Notes: generated from the sequence alone by a model not told the origin. DNA of 64,000 nt from Alysiella filiformis (GCF_014054525.1 NZ_CP059564.1:1560357-1624356), one strand, 5' to 3'; shown: positions 1-7,901, counted from the first letter of the stretch. A program made the numbers and translations.

Positions 1-2
1 GA

Positions 3-107
3 GCCTACCGCCAATCGGTTGAGCAAACGCTTTATAGCGAAAAATACGCAAAATGGCAAACAAAAAACTGCCTGAAAAACCACAATCGGGCTTTTCAGGC
101 AGCTTGA
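3..107 (+). CDS. possible 3' end of a gene cut by the window edge
   Basis: An open frame runs in from the left edge and stops at TGA 105-107, through an uptake-sequence hairpin. About 34 residues are visible and no family can be recognised. The frame starting at base 1 is also open and stops at 73-75, inside the first hairpin arm, so which of the two is real, if either, cannot be told from this fragment. Confidence 0.25.
   Translation, partial: AYRQSVEQTLYSEKYAKWQTKNCLKNHNRAFQAA
71..103. terminator. inverted uptake-sequence pair, likely terminator
   Basis: CTGCCTGAAAA and TTTTCAGGCAG face each other around a 12-base loop. Inverted pairs of uptake sequences after genes are the usual Neisseriaceae terminator. 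This one would end whatever gene enters from the left. Confidence 0.6.
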
Positions 108-234
108 AACCTTTGCAAAACTCGGTTTGTAGGGGCAGATTTCATATCTGCCCCGTTTAGGTTCGCAGAAATTTTCATTCTTATAGTCAATTCAAAATAA
201 AATAGTACAATACCCTAATTTTTAGGATTAAAAA

Positions 235-585
235 ATGGCACATTCAACAGAACTGCGAAATAAAGCATTAAGCTATTATGAACAATGCAAAAATATCAGT
301 AAAGTCGCCCAAGCTTACCAAATATCCAGAAATACGCTTTACCTATGGATACGCTTGAAAGCGCAAACAGGCAGCTTAAATCATCAAGTAAAGGGGCAAA
401 ATGCCAATAAATTGAACAGCCAAAAATTGGCTGAACATATACAACAACACCCTGATGCTTATTTGCATGAAATAGCTGAACATTTTAATTGTTCAAAATC
501 AGCCATTTTTTATGCACTCAAAAGAATGGGTATCACGCGTAAAAAAAGACCACCACATACAAAGAACAAGACCCAAATAAAGTAA
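235..585 (+). CDS. IS630-family transposase, first frame (HTH, DNA binding)
   Basis: 116 residues starting MAHSTELRNKALSYYEQC. The first ~55 residues form a helix-turn-helix (KVAQAYQISRNTLYLWIR) that would bind the element's inverted repeats. A second helical segment follows (EIAEHFNCSKSAIFYALKRM). The frame ends soon after an A7 run at 541-547. A -1 slip there (AAA re-pairing on AAA) would continue into the catalytic frame without a stop, giving a protein of about 280 residues. IS630 elements commonly use such a slippery A-run, so I read this as a programmed frameshift, not damage. Start is the first ATG after the left inverted repeat. Confidence 0.8.
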   Translation: MAHSTELRNKALSYYEQCKNISKVAQAYQISRNTLYLWIRLKAQTGSLNHQVKGQNANKLNSQKLAEHIQQHPDAYLHEIAEHFNCSKSAIFYALKRMGITRKKRPPHTKNKTQIK

Positions 586-1082
586 AAGATTATTTAAATC
601 AACTGGCTGAATTTTTTGACTATCAGCGTGTTTATTTGGATGAAACGGGATTTGATACTTACTTATTTCGTCCTTATGCGCGTAGCCCAAAGGGGCAGGT
701 CATCAAAGCCCAAATCAGTGGTAAAAAGTACCAACGCTTATCGCTTGTTGCCGCACAAGTCGGCAACAAACTGATTGCCCCTATGATTTATCAAAACACA
801 ATGACCAGTGCTTTTTTTGAAACATGGTTTGAGCAATGTTTATTGCCTATTTTAAATAAAAAATCTGTCATTATTTTGGATAATGCACGATTTCATCGTA
901 TGGGTATTTTGCGTGAAATGGCGCACAAATGGGGGCATAAAATCTTGCCGCTTGCACCTTATTCACCAGAGCTTAATCCCATAGAACGGACATGGGCAAA
1001 CATCAAGAGATATATGCGAGCCATTTTACCTAGTGGAAGGCATTTTACTGATACGTTAGTGTCCTATTCTTATTTTAACTGA
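543..1082 (+). CDS. IS630-family transposase, second frame (DDE catalytic domain)
   Basis: Open from the A-run at 541-547 to TGA at 1080-1082; a TTG at 636 is the first possible independent start but is probably not used. The three acidic residues of the DDE nuclease are visible in their usual settings: YLDETGF, IILDNARFH, and PYSPELNPIER. It would cut and join the element ends at TA sites as part of the frameshifted fusion with the upstream HTH frame. The C-terminal ~20 residues, after PSGRHF, look atypical, so a small 3' change is possible. Confidence 0.8.
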   Translation, partial: KKTTTYKEQDPNKVKDYLNQLAEFFDYQRVYLDETGFDTYLFRPYARSPKGQVIKAQISGKKYQRLSLVAAQVGNKLIAPMIYQNTMTSAFFETWFEQCLLPILNKKSVIILDNARFHRMGILREMAHKWGHKILPLAPYSPELNPIERTWANIKRYMRAILPSGRHFTDTLVSYSYFN

Positions 1083-1174
1083 ATATACATAAATTGAAAA
1101 GAGGCGGATATGAAATCCGCCTCTACATCAGTTTAAAAGTAGGTTTTGCAAAGGTTTCAGCTTGGCAATTGTGT

Positions 1175-1972
1175 TCAAGAACTTTGCGACACGCAACCCA
1201 GCGTAACCGCTTTCAGGCGTTCATTGAAATTGGCTTCCAACTTCATGCTTTGTTTGCTGACCAAATCGGGGTTGCCGCCTAATTGTTTGCTGGCTTGTTG
1301 GGCTTCAATTTCGGTGGCAAAGGGTTCAGGCTGCGCGTTGCTGCTTTCTGGCACATTGGCATAATACACGGTTTGGCTGGCAGGCGGATTTTGTGCCAAA
1401 GCCGATTTGATTTTGCTGAAATCTTCTTGCACCACCACATAGGGCGTTTGCCAGCCGCGCATTTCGTTGCTGTTGCTGTCGCCAATTTCAATATTGACCG
1501 CCAAGGCTTGCAAAGGCATACCGTGATAAGTGGCATTTTGCAAAGGCAAAATGTAGTGCATATCGTACCAGCCATCTGCCGAATCCAAACGCACCGTCAT
1601 GCCATTCAAATTGGCTTGATACGGTTGCGGCAAGGCTGGCTGAAAACGTTTGGCATCTTCGCTCACGCAGGCTTTGTCTATTGTGCCGTGGGCGTCTTGG
1701 CAACGGGCAAAGGGAAAATCCAATTTCATCGCCAAATGATTGATGTCGGAATTGGGGCGGCACATGGTGTCCACCAAAGCCGTCCAATCGGTGGCGTGGT
1801 CGGAAATTTGGGTGCTGGGCAAAGGTTCGTGTTCGGTAGAATGGCTGCCGTTGGCGTGGTTGGCGTTCAGGCTGCCTGAATCGCGCGCGCTGACAAAATA
1901 AGCACTTGCCACCGCCACACCGCAAACAAAAGAAACCGCACTGGCAATCAAAATATTTTTGTGTGGTAACAT
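1175..1972 (-). CDS. uncharacterised membrane-anchored protein
   Basis: 265 residues from ATG at 1972, preceded by AAGGAT. A longer frame opens at 2005 but would overlap the upstream gene and lacks a binding site. Residues ~8-28 form one hydrophobic segment (ILIASAVSFVCGVAVASAYFV), either a signal anchor or an uncleaved signal, with the rest predicted outside the cytoplasm. Four cysteines in the body may form disulfides. An uptake sequence is encoded in frame as GSLNA just after the membrane segment. No known family recognised. It follows the next gene by 11 bases and forms an operon with it and hom. Confidence 0.65.
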   Translation of the reverse strand: MLPHKNILIASAVSFVCGVAVASAYFVSARDSGSLNANHANGSHSTEHEPLPSTQISDHATDWTALVDTMCRPNSDINHLAMKLDFPFARCQDAHGTIDKACVSEDAKRFQPALPQPYQANLNGMTVRLDSADGWYDMHYILPLQNATYHGMPLQALAVNIEIGDSNSNEMRGWQTPYVVVQEDFSKIKSALAQNPPASQTVYYANVPESSNAQPEPFATEIEAQQASKQLGGNPDLVSKQSMKLEANFNERLKAVTLGCVSQSS

Positions 1973-1983
1973 GGGTTTATCCT

Positions 1984-2457
1984 TTATTTTAAATCTGCCA
2001 CACATTGTTTATCACGCGCTGTGAAAGCCGCCTCGCCACCAAGCAAAGCCAACTGCTCGGCGGTGCTGATTTTGGCAAACGATTGAATTTGCTTGTCGCT
2101 CAATTTTTGCAAGGGCGCGTCCCACATGCACACGCAATATTGGGCGACCAATTTGCCTTCGGGGTCTTGCAAGCCACGCGCGGTCAAATCGTTTTGCCAT
2201 TTTTGGGCAAACGGCACGTTTTTGATACAGCTTTCCACAATGGCGGCTTTGGCTTTGGGTTTGCTCATGCCGCATTGCGCCAAAAAGAAAAATCCCACAA
2301 ACAACAAAGCAATCACGCGCAACCAAATGATGAGTGTGCGGCGTTTTTTCGCTTTGAGTGCCAACTGGGCTTCGTTTTCGGCATTCAGGCTGCCTGAAAC
2401 CGATTGTGTGGCGTTTTCAGGCAGGTTTTCGTCATTTTTTTTGTCAAAATCAACCAT
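1984..2457 (-). CDS. uncharacterised small membrane protein coupled to hom
   Basis: 157 residues. A charged, low-complexity head (~40 residues, ending KAKKRR) is followed by one membrane helix (TLIIWLRVIALLFVGFFFLA, residues ~41-60) and a C-terminal domain with three cysteines, including CVC. An uptake sequence is read in frame as VSGSLNA. Its ATG overlaps the end of hom by eight bases, so translation is likely coupled. The three genes hom, this one and the next are transcribed together. Product function unknown. Confidence 0.7.
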   Translation of the reverse strand: MVDFDKKNDENLPENATQSVSGSLNAENEAQLALKAKKRRTLIIWLRVIALLFVGFFFLAQCGMSKPKAKAAIVESCIKNVPFAQKWQNDLTARGLQDPEGKLVAQYCVCMWDAPLQKLSDKQIQSFAKISTAEQLALLGGEAAFTARDKQCVADLK

Positions 2458-3757
2458 GTAAACTTTCCATGCGAATCATTGTTACAGGGGCTGATACACA
2501 ATCTTGCGCTTCAATGGCGGCAATGGCGGTTTTCACATTTTTTTCAATGGTGTGGTGGGTCAAAATCACGATTTCGGCTTGATTGTTGTCCAACACCGCT
2601 TTTTGGATTAGGGCTTCAATGGAAACGCCCTCGTTTGCCAACAAAGTGGCAATTTTGCCCAACACGCCCGCTTCATCGGCAGCCTGAACGCGCAAATAAT
2701 AGCTGCTGCTGATGTTGTCCATGCTCACAAAATTTTGCGCTTTCACTTGGCTGGGTTGGAACGCCAAATGCGGCACACGGTTTTGCGATGGCGCATTCAT
2801 CAATCGGGCAATGTCCATCAAATCGGCAACCACCGCGCTGGCAGTGGGCAACGCGCCAGCACCTGCACCATAATACAGCGTTTCGCCCACCATATTGGCG
2901 TTGATGCGAACGGCATTCATCACACCATTCACATTTGCCAACAGGCGACTTTCGGGGATTAAAGTGGGGTGAACGCGCAATTCAATGCCTTTTTCCGTTT
3001 TGCGCGTGATGCCCAATAATTTGACGCGATAGCCCAATTCTTCGGCATATTTGATGTCGCGGCTGTCTAATTGGCTGATGCCTTCCAAATAGCACGCGCC
3101 AAAATTCACAGGCGTACCAAATGCCAAAGCACTCATAATCGTGATTTTGTGTCCAGCGTCATGACCTTCAATGTCAAAAGTGGGGTCGGCTTCGGCATAG
3201 CCCAAGCGTTGCGCTTCTGCCAATACATCTTTGAATGCGCTGCCTTTTTCGCGCATTTCACTTAAAATGAAATTGCTGGTGCCGTTGATGATGCCTGCCA
3301 CCGATTGAATTTGGTTTGCCGCCAAACCCTCGCGCAAGGCTTTAATCACAGGAATGCCGCCTGCCACCGCCGCTTCAAAATGCACCATCACATTGTTTTT
3401 TTCAGCCAGCGCGAAAATGTCGTTGCCGTATTCAGCCAGCAGTTTTTTGTTGGCGGTAACAATGTGTTTGCCGCATTCAATGGCTTTCAATACCGCATCT
3501 TTGGCAAGCGTGGTGCCGCCAAACAATTCCAAAACCACATCAACATCATCGCGTTGCACCAATGTCAAAGGGTCGGTTTCCCATGCGGCTTGGGGGCAGA
3601 GTTGTTGTACGCGCTCTTGGCTGCGTGAGCAAACCGCGCTGATGCGGATTTCGCAACCCAAACGGCGTGTCATTTCTTGTGTGTTATCGCGCAATAATTC
3701 GGCAACGCCACGCCCCACAGTACCCAATCCCAATAAACCTATGTTGATGGTTCGCAT
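2450..3757 (-). CDS. hom: homoserine dehydrogenase
   Basis: Reduces aspartate semialdehyde to homoserine with NAD(P)H, the branch point to threonine and methionine. 435 residues, the usual length for the monofunctional enzyme. The N-terminal Rossmann fold has GLGTVG at 10-15. The catalytic segment has TANKKLLAEYG, and the substrate region has GIINGTSNFIL. An ACT domain closes the protein (residues ~350-430, YLRVQAADEAGVLGKIATLL), which in this family senses threonine. The start at 3757 follows a GGAAAC-type site; the long upstream extension of the frame runs through intergenic sequence and is rejected. Aspartate kinase (lysC) is also in the window, far away at 54-55 kb. Confidence 0.95.
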   Translation of the reverse strand: MRTINIGLLGLGTVGRGVAELLRDNTQEMTRRLGCEIRISAVCSRSQERVQQLCPQAAWETDPLTLVQRDDVDVVLELFGGTTLAKDAVLKAIECGKHIVTANKKLLAEYGNDIFALAEKNNVMVHFEAAVAGGIPVIKALREGLAANQIQSVAGIINGTSNFILSEMREKGSAFKDVLAEAQRLGYAEADPTFDIEGHDAGHKITIMSALAFGTPVNFGACYLEGISQLDSRDIKYAEELGYRVKLLGITRKTEKGIELRVHPTLIPESRLLANVNGVMNAVRINANMVGETLYYGAGAGALPTASAVVADLMDIARLMNAPSQNRVPHLAFQPSQVKAQNFVSMDNISSSYYLRVQAADEAGVLGKIATLLANEGVSIEALIQKAVLDNNQAEIVILTHHTIEKNVKTAIAAIEAQDCVSAPVTMIRMESLHG

Positions 3758-3849
3758 TTTGTTTCCTTCAAAAATCAACTGAAAAATAGGGCTAATGCTA
3801 ACCGATTTTGCGCCCATTTGCCATGTTTTTGATGTGGCTTTCAGGCAGC

Positions 3850-4293
3850 TTAACGTTTTAAAGCCAGCACCAACACGCCTGCGCCAATCAAAACAATGCC
3901 CAACCACTCTTGTCCACTGGGGCGTTCGCCCAAAAACAGCACGGCAAACAGCGTAACCAACACCACGCTGAATTTGTCTATGGGCGCAACTTGCGATGCG
4001 TTGCCCAGTTGCAGGGCTTTGAAATACGCCAACCATGACGCACCCGTTGCCAAGCCCGATAAAATCAAAAACAGCCAATTTCTGCCCGATAAACTGCCCA
4101 AACTTTGCCATTTGTGGGTGTAGCTCAAAAACAGTGCCAATGCGCCAATGATGACCACCGTGCGAATGAATGTGGCAAAATCGGAATCAATGCCTTGTAA
4201 ACCCATTTTGGCAAAAATGGCGGTGAGTGCCGCAAAAATCGCCGATGCCAATGCCCAATATAACCATGCTTGTGCCATAATCTTGTCTTTCAT
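3850..4293 (-). CDS. EamA/DMT-type four-helix membrane protein
   Basis: 147 residues (142 if the second ATG at 4278 is used). Four to five hydrophobic helices with the single EamA repeat typical of half-size DMT proteins: WALASAIFAALTAIFAKMG at the front, WLAYFKALQLGNASQVAPID in the middle, and GIVLIGAGVLVLALKR at the end. Such proteins usually work as dimers; substrates for this group are unknown, and export of small metabolites is the general family role. It lies downstream of the hom promoter region on the same strand, separated by repeat A1 from yqgE, and is probably its own transcription unit. Confidence 0.8.
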   Translation of the reverse strand: MKDKIMAQAWLYWALASAIFAALTAIFAKMGLQGIDSDFATFIRTVVIIGALALFLSYTHKWQSLGSLSGRNWLFLILSGLATGASWLAYFKALQLGNASQVAPIDKFSVVLVTLFAVLFLGERPSGQEWLGIVLIGAGVLVLALKR

Positions 4294-4313
4294 AAGGGTA
4301 TGGTGAATGAAAT

Positions 4314-4473
4314 TAACGCGAGTTCGGGGTAAAAGTGATTGATAAATTTAAGTAACTTTGCGCCCTCTCCCTTTGGGGGAGTGTTCAATAAACCCTCTCT
4401 CCGACTCTCTCCCACAGGGAGAGAGAGTGGGTTTGTTGGCAAATTGACAGTGGCTTGTCCCGAGTTCACGTTA
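4314..4473. repeat. repeat A, copy 1 (160 bp, palindromic core)
   Basis: Ends are inverted: TAACGCGAGTTCGGG at 4314 and, on the other strand, TTAACGTGAACTCGGG from 4473. Inside are an AAGTGATTGATAAATTTAAG arm, two hairpins rich in CCCTCTC and GAGAGGG, and a GGCAAATTGACAGT arm. Other copies: 18546-18708, 56918-57096, 62773-62885 and a half copy at 7902-7951. No coding potential beyond shadow frames. Confidence 0.75.
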
Positions 4474-4590
4474 AGGGTATGTGTTGATGTGTTCAGGCTG
4501 CCTGAATGTGTGTCAGCCCTTGCAAAATCGCTTTGCGCCACCATTTTACCTTTGAATAAACTTATTTTTCAAAATTGGAACAAGCCAACC

Positions 4591-5139
4591 ATGAATTTAA
4601 CCCATCACTTTTTAATTGCCACGCCCAATTTGGCAGACAGCCTGTTTTCAGGCAGCGTGGTTTATGTTTGTGAACACAATGAAAATGGTGCAATGGGCAT
4701 CATCATCAACAAACCTTCGCCCATTGGCATGGAGGTGGTTTTTGCGTCCAGCGGCAACCGCATTCCCGAGCGTTTTATTGACCATTTTGTGATGATGGGC
4801 GGGCCCGTGCAGGTGGACAGGGGTTTTGTGGTGCATACCCCCATTGGTAATTGGCAAAGCACGTTGAGCATTACCGATGACACCGCCATCAGCACATCAC
4901 GCGATGTGATTGAGAGCTTGGCAAAAGACGAACGCATCAACAAAGCCATTTTAAGCATAGGCTATTCAAGCTGGACAAAAGGGCAACTGGAACGCGAAAT
5001 TGCCGAAAACGCATGGCTGGTTGCCCCTGCCGATTCGCACATCTTGTTTGATACCCCCATTGAAGAAAAACACGGTGCAGCCTTATCCAAATTGGGCATC
5101 AATGCCGTGAATTTGATGAACGGAGTGGGCTATGCCTGA
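4591..5139 (+). CDS. YqgE/AlgH family protein
   Basis: 182 residues from ATG 4591, which has GGAAC about ten bases upstream; a longer frame reaching back into repeat A1 is rejected. The family hallmark is clear: [23 protein letters not shown] at the N-terminus, then [10 protein letters not shown] (residues ~33-42) and GGPV. The fold is known from structures but the biochemical role is not settled; it is nearly always next to ruvX, as here, where the stop overlaps the ruvX start by eight bases. An uptake sequence is read in frame as FSGS. Confidence 0.92.
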   Translation: MNLTHHFLIATPNLADSLFSGSVVYVCEHNENGAMGIIINKPSPIGMEVVFASSGNRIPERFIDHFVMMGGPVQVDRGFVVHTPIGNWQSTLSITDDTAISTSRDVIESLAKDERINKAILSIGYSSWTKGQLEREIAENAWLVAPADSHILFDTPIEEKHGAALSKLGINAVNLMNGVGYA

Positions 5140-5584
5140 TTTGTCGCGTCCGCAAGGTTGCGCTTTGGCGTTTGATTTTGGCGAAACGCGCATAGGCGTG
5201 GCGCAAGGCAGCACCGAAGTGAACATTGCCCACCCCATCGCCACCGTTACAGGCAGCAGCAACGATGAAAAATTCGCTGCCATTGCCAAATTGATACGCG
5301 AATGGCAACCGCATTTTTTGGTGGTGGGCATACCCACCCACGCCGATGGCAGCGAACACGACATGACGCGCTTGGCAAAAACCTTTGGGCATAGGCTCAA
5401 TGGGCGTTTCAGGCTGCCTGTTTATTGGGTGGATGAGCGTTTTTCATCGGTTTATGCCGAAGAGTTGTTGCGCCAATCGCAAGTGTTTGGTAAAAAACAA
5501 AAAGCCGTGCTGGACCAAGTTGCCGCCCAAGCCATTTTGCAAACCTGTTTTGATGGCGGCATTTTGGGCGTGTTTGAGGGTTAG
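5132..5584 (+). CDS. ruvX: RuvX/YqgF pre-16S rRNA nuclease
   Basis: 150 residues. RNase H-like fold with the first catalytic aspartate in [12 protein letters not shown] (residues ~13-24), a glutamate in [12 protein letters not shown], and a late aspartate in [10 protein letters not shown]. The family processes the 5' end of 16S rRNA precursor and has been proposed as a Holliday-junction resolvase. Translation is coupled to yqgE through an eight-base overlap. An uptake sequence is read in frame as FRLPV, between the first and second catalytic motifs. Confidence 0.93.
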   Translation: MPDLSRPQGCALAFDFGETRIGVAQGSTEVNIAHPIATVTGSSNDEKFAAIAKLIREWQPHFLVVGIPTHADGSEHDMTRLAKTFGHRLNGRFRLPVYWVDERFSSVYAEELLRQSQVFGKKQKAVLDQVAAQAILQTCFDGGILGVFEG

Positions 5585-5675
5585 AAAACCAATGTGCCAC
5601 CCCCACCTTACCCCGCCAGCGAGGTAGGGGACAGATTGCAGACAACCTTTTCAAGTTTTGTCGTGTACTTTCGGC
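5582..5675. repeat. dispersed repeat G, copy 1
   Basis: A CCCCACCTTACCCC..GGTAGGGG stem is followed by GGGGACAGATTGCAGACAAC and TTTTGTCGTGTACT. Related copies are at 11290-11385 and, more diverged, 27185-27275. It fills most of the gap between ruvX and ettA. Confidence 0.5.
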
Positions 5676-5754
5676 AGCCTGAAAAATTTTGATTTGTGAA
5701 ATTTGTTAAAATGCAGCTTTTGCATTTGATTATTTGTTTTTTGGAGCGAGAAAT

Positions 5755-7428
5755 ATGTCTCAATACGTTTATTCCATGTTGCGCGTGAGCAAAGTTGTGC
5801 CACCGCAAAAAACCATCATCAAAGACATTTCCCTGTCGTTTTTCCCTGGTGCGAAGATTGGCTTGCTGGGTTTGAACGGCGCAGGCAAATCCACCGTACT
5901 CCGCATCATGGCGGGTGTGGACAAGGAATTTGAAGGCGAAGCCATTCCAATGAGCGGTTTGAAAATCGGCTATTTGCCGCAAGAGCCAGAACTTGACCCC
6001 GAAAAAACCGTGCGCGAAGAAGTGGAAAGCGGTTTGGGCGAAGTGGTTGCCGCGCAAAAGCGTTTGGAAGAAGTCTATGCCGCCTATGCCGAGCCTGACG
6101 CGGATTTTGACGCGCTGGCAGAAGAACAAGCGCGTTTGGAAGCGATTATTGCCGCAGGTTCGTCCAGTAGCGGTGGCGCGGAGCATGAGTTGGAAATCGC
6201 GGCAGACGCATTAAGGCTGCCTGAATGGGACGCGAAAATCGCCCATTTGTCGGGTGGCGAAAAACGCCGTGTGGCATTGTGCAAATTGCTGTTGTCCAAG
6301 CCCGATATGTTGCTGCTGGACGAACCGACCAACCATTTGGACGCGGAATCCGTTGAATGGCTGGAACAATTCTTGGTGCGTTTCCCGGGTACGGTGGTGG
6401 CGGTAACGCACGACCGCTATTTCTTGGACAATGCGGCAGAATGGATTTTGGAGCTTGACCGTGGACACGGCATTCCTTGGAAAGGCAATTATTCGTCTTG
6501 GTTGGAACAAAAAGAGCAGCGTTTGGCAAACGAAGCCAAATCCGAAGCCGCGCGAATTAAAGCGATGAAACAAGAGCTGGAATGGGTGCGCCAAAACGCC
6601 AAAGGTCGCCAAGCCAAATCCAAAGCGCGTTTGGCGCGTTTTGAAGAAATGTCCAATTACGAATACCAAAAACGCAATGAAACGCAGGAAATTTTCATTC
6701 CTGTGGCAGAGCGTTTGGGCAATGAAGTGATTGAATTTGTGAATGTTTCCAAATCGTTTGGCGACCGCGTTTTGATTGATGATTTGAGTTTCAAAATCCC
6801 AGCAGGTGCGATTGTGGGCGTGATTGGTGCGAACGGTGCAGGTAAATCCACGCTGTTCAAGCTGATTTCGGGCAAAGAGCAGCCTGATTCGGGTGAAGTG
6901 AAAATCGGTCAAACCGTCAAATTGTCTTTGATTGACCAAAGCCGCGAAGGTTTGGGCAACGACAAAACCGTGTTTGATGAGATTGCCGAAGGGCGCGACA
7001 TTTTGCAAGTGGGGCAATTTGAGTTGCCTGCGCGTGCGTATTTGGGGCGGTTTAACTTCAAAGGCAGCGACCAAAGTAAAATCGTGGGCAATTTGTCGGG
7101 CGGTGAGCGCGGACGTTTGCATTTGGCGAAAACGCTGATTGCAGGCGGCAATGTGTTGCTGCTGGACGAACCGTCTAACGATTTGGACGTGGAAACTTTG
7201 CGCGCTTTGGAAGACGCTTTGCTGGAATTTGCAGGCAGCGTGATGGTCATTTCGCACGACCGTTGGTTCTTGGACAGAATCGCCACGCACATTTTGGCGT
7301 GTGAGGGCGATTCCAAATGGGTGTTTTTTGACGGCAACTATCAGGAATATGAAGCGGACAAAAAACGCCGTTTGGGCGAAGAAGGTGCGAAACCGAAACG
7401 GATTAAGTATAAGCCTGTAACACGTTGA
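5755..7428 (+). CDS. ettA: energy-dependent translational throttle protein EttA (ABC-F)
   Basis: 557 residues (E. coli EttA has 555). It binds the ribosomal E site and gates the first elongation steps according to ATP/ADP level. Two ABC cassettes: Walker A GLNGAGKST and signature LSGGEKRR in the first, GANGAGKST and LSGGERGR in the second, each followed by LLLDEP. The linker between cassettes (RIKAMKQELEWVRQNAKGRQ) is the helical P-site tRNA-interaction motif of ABC-F proteins. The start at 5755 has GGAGCGAG upstream; the in-frame TTG at 5734 is rejected. Base use is more G-rich than in neighbours. Probably monocistronic, ended by an uptake-sequence hairpin. Confidence 0.95.
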   Translation: MSQYVYSMLRVSKVVPPQKTIIKDISLSFFPGAKIGLLGLNGAGKSTVLRIMAGVDKEFEGEAIPMSGLKIGYLPQEPELDPEKTVREEVESGLGEVVAAQKRLEEVYAAYAEPDADFDALAEEQARLEAIIAAGSSSSGGAEHELEIAADALRLPEWDAKIAHLSGGEKRRVALCKLLLSKPDMLLLDEPTNHLDAESVEWLEQFLVRFPGTVVAVTHDRYFLDNAAEWILELDRGHGIPWKGNYSSWLEQKEQRLANEAKSEAARIKAMKQELEWVRQNAKGRQAKSKARLARFEEMSNYEYQKRNETQEIFIPVAERLGNEVIEFVNVSKSFGDRVLIDDLSFKIPAGAIVGVIGANGAGKSTLFKLISGKEQPDSGEVKIGQTVKLSLIDQSREGLGNDKTVFDEIAEGRDILQVGQFELPARAYLGRFNFKGSDQSKIVGNLSGGERGRLHLAKTLIAGGNVLLLDEPSNDLDVETLRALEDALLEFAGSVMVISHDRWFLDRIATHILACEGDSKWVFFDGNYQEYEADKKRRLGEEGAKPKRIKYKPVTR

Positions 7429-7441
7429 TTTTGTGGTATTT

Positions 7442-7485
7442 AGGCAGCCTGAAAATGCGAAAATGGCGTTTCAGGCTGCCTGAAA
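7442..7485. terminator. uptake-sequence inverted pair after ettA
   Basis: AGGCAGCCTGAAAA and TTTCAGGCTGCCT face each other across ~17 bases between ettA and the next gene. Likely terminator for ettA. Confidence 0.6.
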
Positions 7486-7513
7486 TTTGTCTCCAACAAA
7501 AAAGGAAATCAAG

Positions 7514-7831
7514 ATGAACAGTTTATTTGATTGGCAACAATGGGGCGAGGAAGTCGCACACATCATCAGCACCACCGCACACATTGTGGGTTTTTTGGGC
7601 ATGATGTGTGTGGTGTTGGCGTTTTGGCTGGTGGTCAGCGAAAAATGGAAACCGACTTCTTTGTCATACAATTTACTCAATGGCGGTGGGGCGATTTTGT
7701 TGATTTTGAGCTTGTGTGTGCATTTCAATTTGGGTTCGTTTGTGATTGAAGTGTTTTGGATTGCGATTGCAGGCATGGGCATTATCAAAAATCTGAAAGC
7801 CAAAAAATCGCAAAAGAATGATTTGCCGTAA
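7514..7831 (+). CDS. small membrane protein, CBU_0592-like
   Basis: 105 residues from ATG 7514, with AAAGGAAA ten bases upstream. Three hydrophobic helices: HIVGFLGMMCVVLAFWLVV, a middle one beginning after SYNLLNGGGAILLILSLCV, and FVIEVFWIAIAGMGII. The pattern of three helices with a short N-x-x-N-x-x-G loop resembles CBU_0592-like proteins, whose role is unknown. It has its own uptake-sequence terminator at 7851-7890 and is separated from the accessory cassette on the opposite strand by half a repeat A. Confidence 0.75.
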   Translation: MNSLFDWQQWGEEVAHIISTTAHIVGFLGMMCVVLAFWLVVSEKWKPTSLSYNLLNGGGAILLILSLCVHFNLGSFVIEVFWIAIAGMGIIKNLKAKKSQKNDLP

Positions 7832-7850
7832 AATCAGATCCAATATCATC

Positions 7851-7890
7851 AAAAAGCTGCCTGAAAAATGATTTTCAGGCAGCTTTGTTT
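7851..7890. terminator. uptake-sequence hairpin terminator
   Basis: AAAGCTGCCTGAAAA and TTTTCAGGCAGCTTT form a perfect 15-base stem, followed by a T-rich stretch. It ends the 7514-7831 gene. Confidence 0.8.
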
Positions 7891-7901
7891 GTCTTAATTA
7901 G

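Larger units (their letters stand above)
182..1087 (+). mobile_element. IS630-family insertion sequence
   Basis: The ends are imperfect inverted repeats of about 30 bases. The left reads TATAGTCAATTCAAAATAAA from 182; the right, read inward on the other strand from 1087, is TATATTCAGTTAAAATAAG. Both begin with TATA, as expected for IS630 elements, which duplicate a TA target. The length is about 906 bp and it carries a two-frame transposase with HTH and DDE parts. The internal frameshift is of the kind seen in functional IS630 elements, so the copy may be active. Confidence 0.85.
106..1158. repeat. inverted-repeat element with GAAACCTTTGCAAAAC ends, split by an IS630 insertion
   Basis: GAAACCTTTGCAAAAC at 106-121 is matched on the opposite strand by GTTTTGCAAAGGTTTC, part of the right end at 1142-1158. 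Just inside each end lies a palindrome (GGGGCAGAT..ATCTGCCCC near 133-156, GGCGGAT..ATCCGCC near 1103-1122). A short empty copy is present at 43207-43284. The same end motif bounds the IS5-type relic at 46488-47714. The IS630-family element at 182-1087 appears to have landed inside this copy. Confidence 0.6.

Noticed and set aside
1094-1282. Small open frames right of the first IS630 element
   Set aside because: They overlap the palindrome and the 3' end of the minus-strand gene at 1175; no ribosome site.
4339-4590. Long N-terminal extension of YqgE
   Set aside because: It runs through repeat A1 and lacks family sequence; ATG 4591 matches the conserved start.
6211-7290. 359-codon open frame on the minus strand opposite ettA
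   Set aside because: It is the complement of a G-rich, strongly coding gene; no ribosome site, no recognisable domain, and the sense frame is a clear ABC-F protein.
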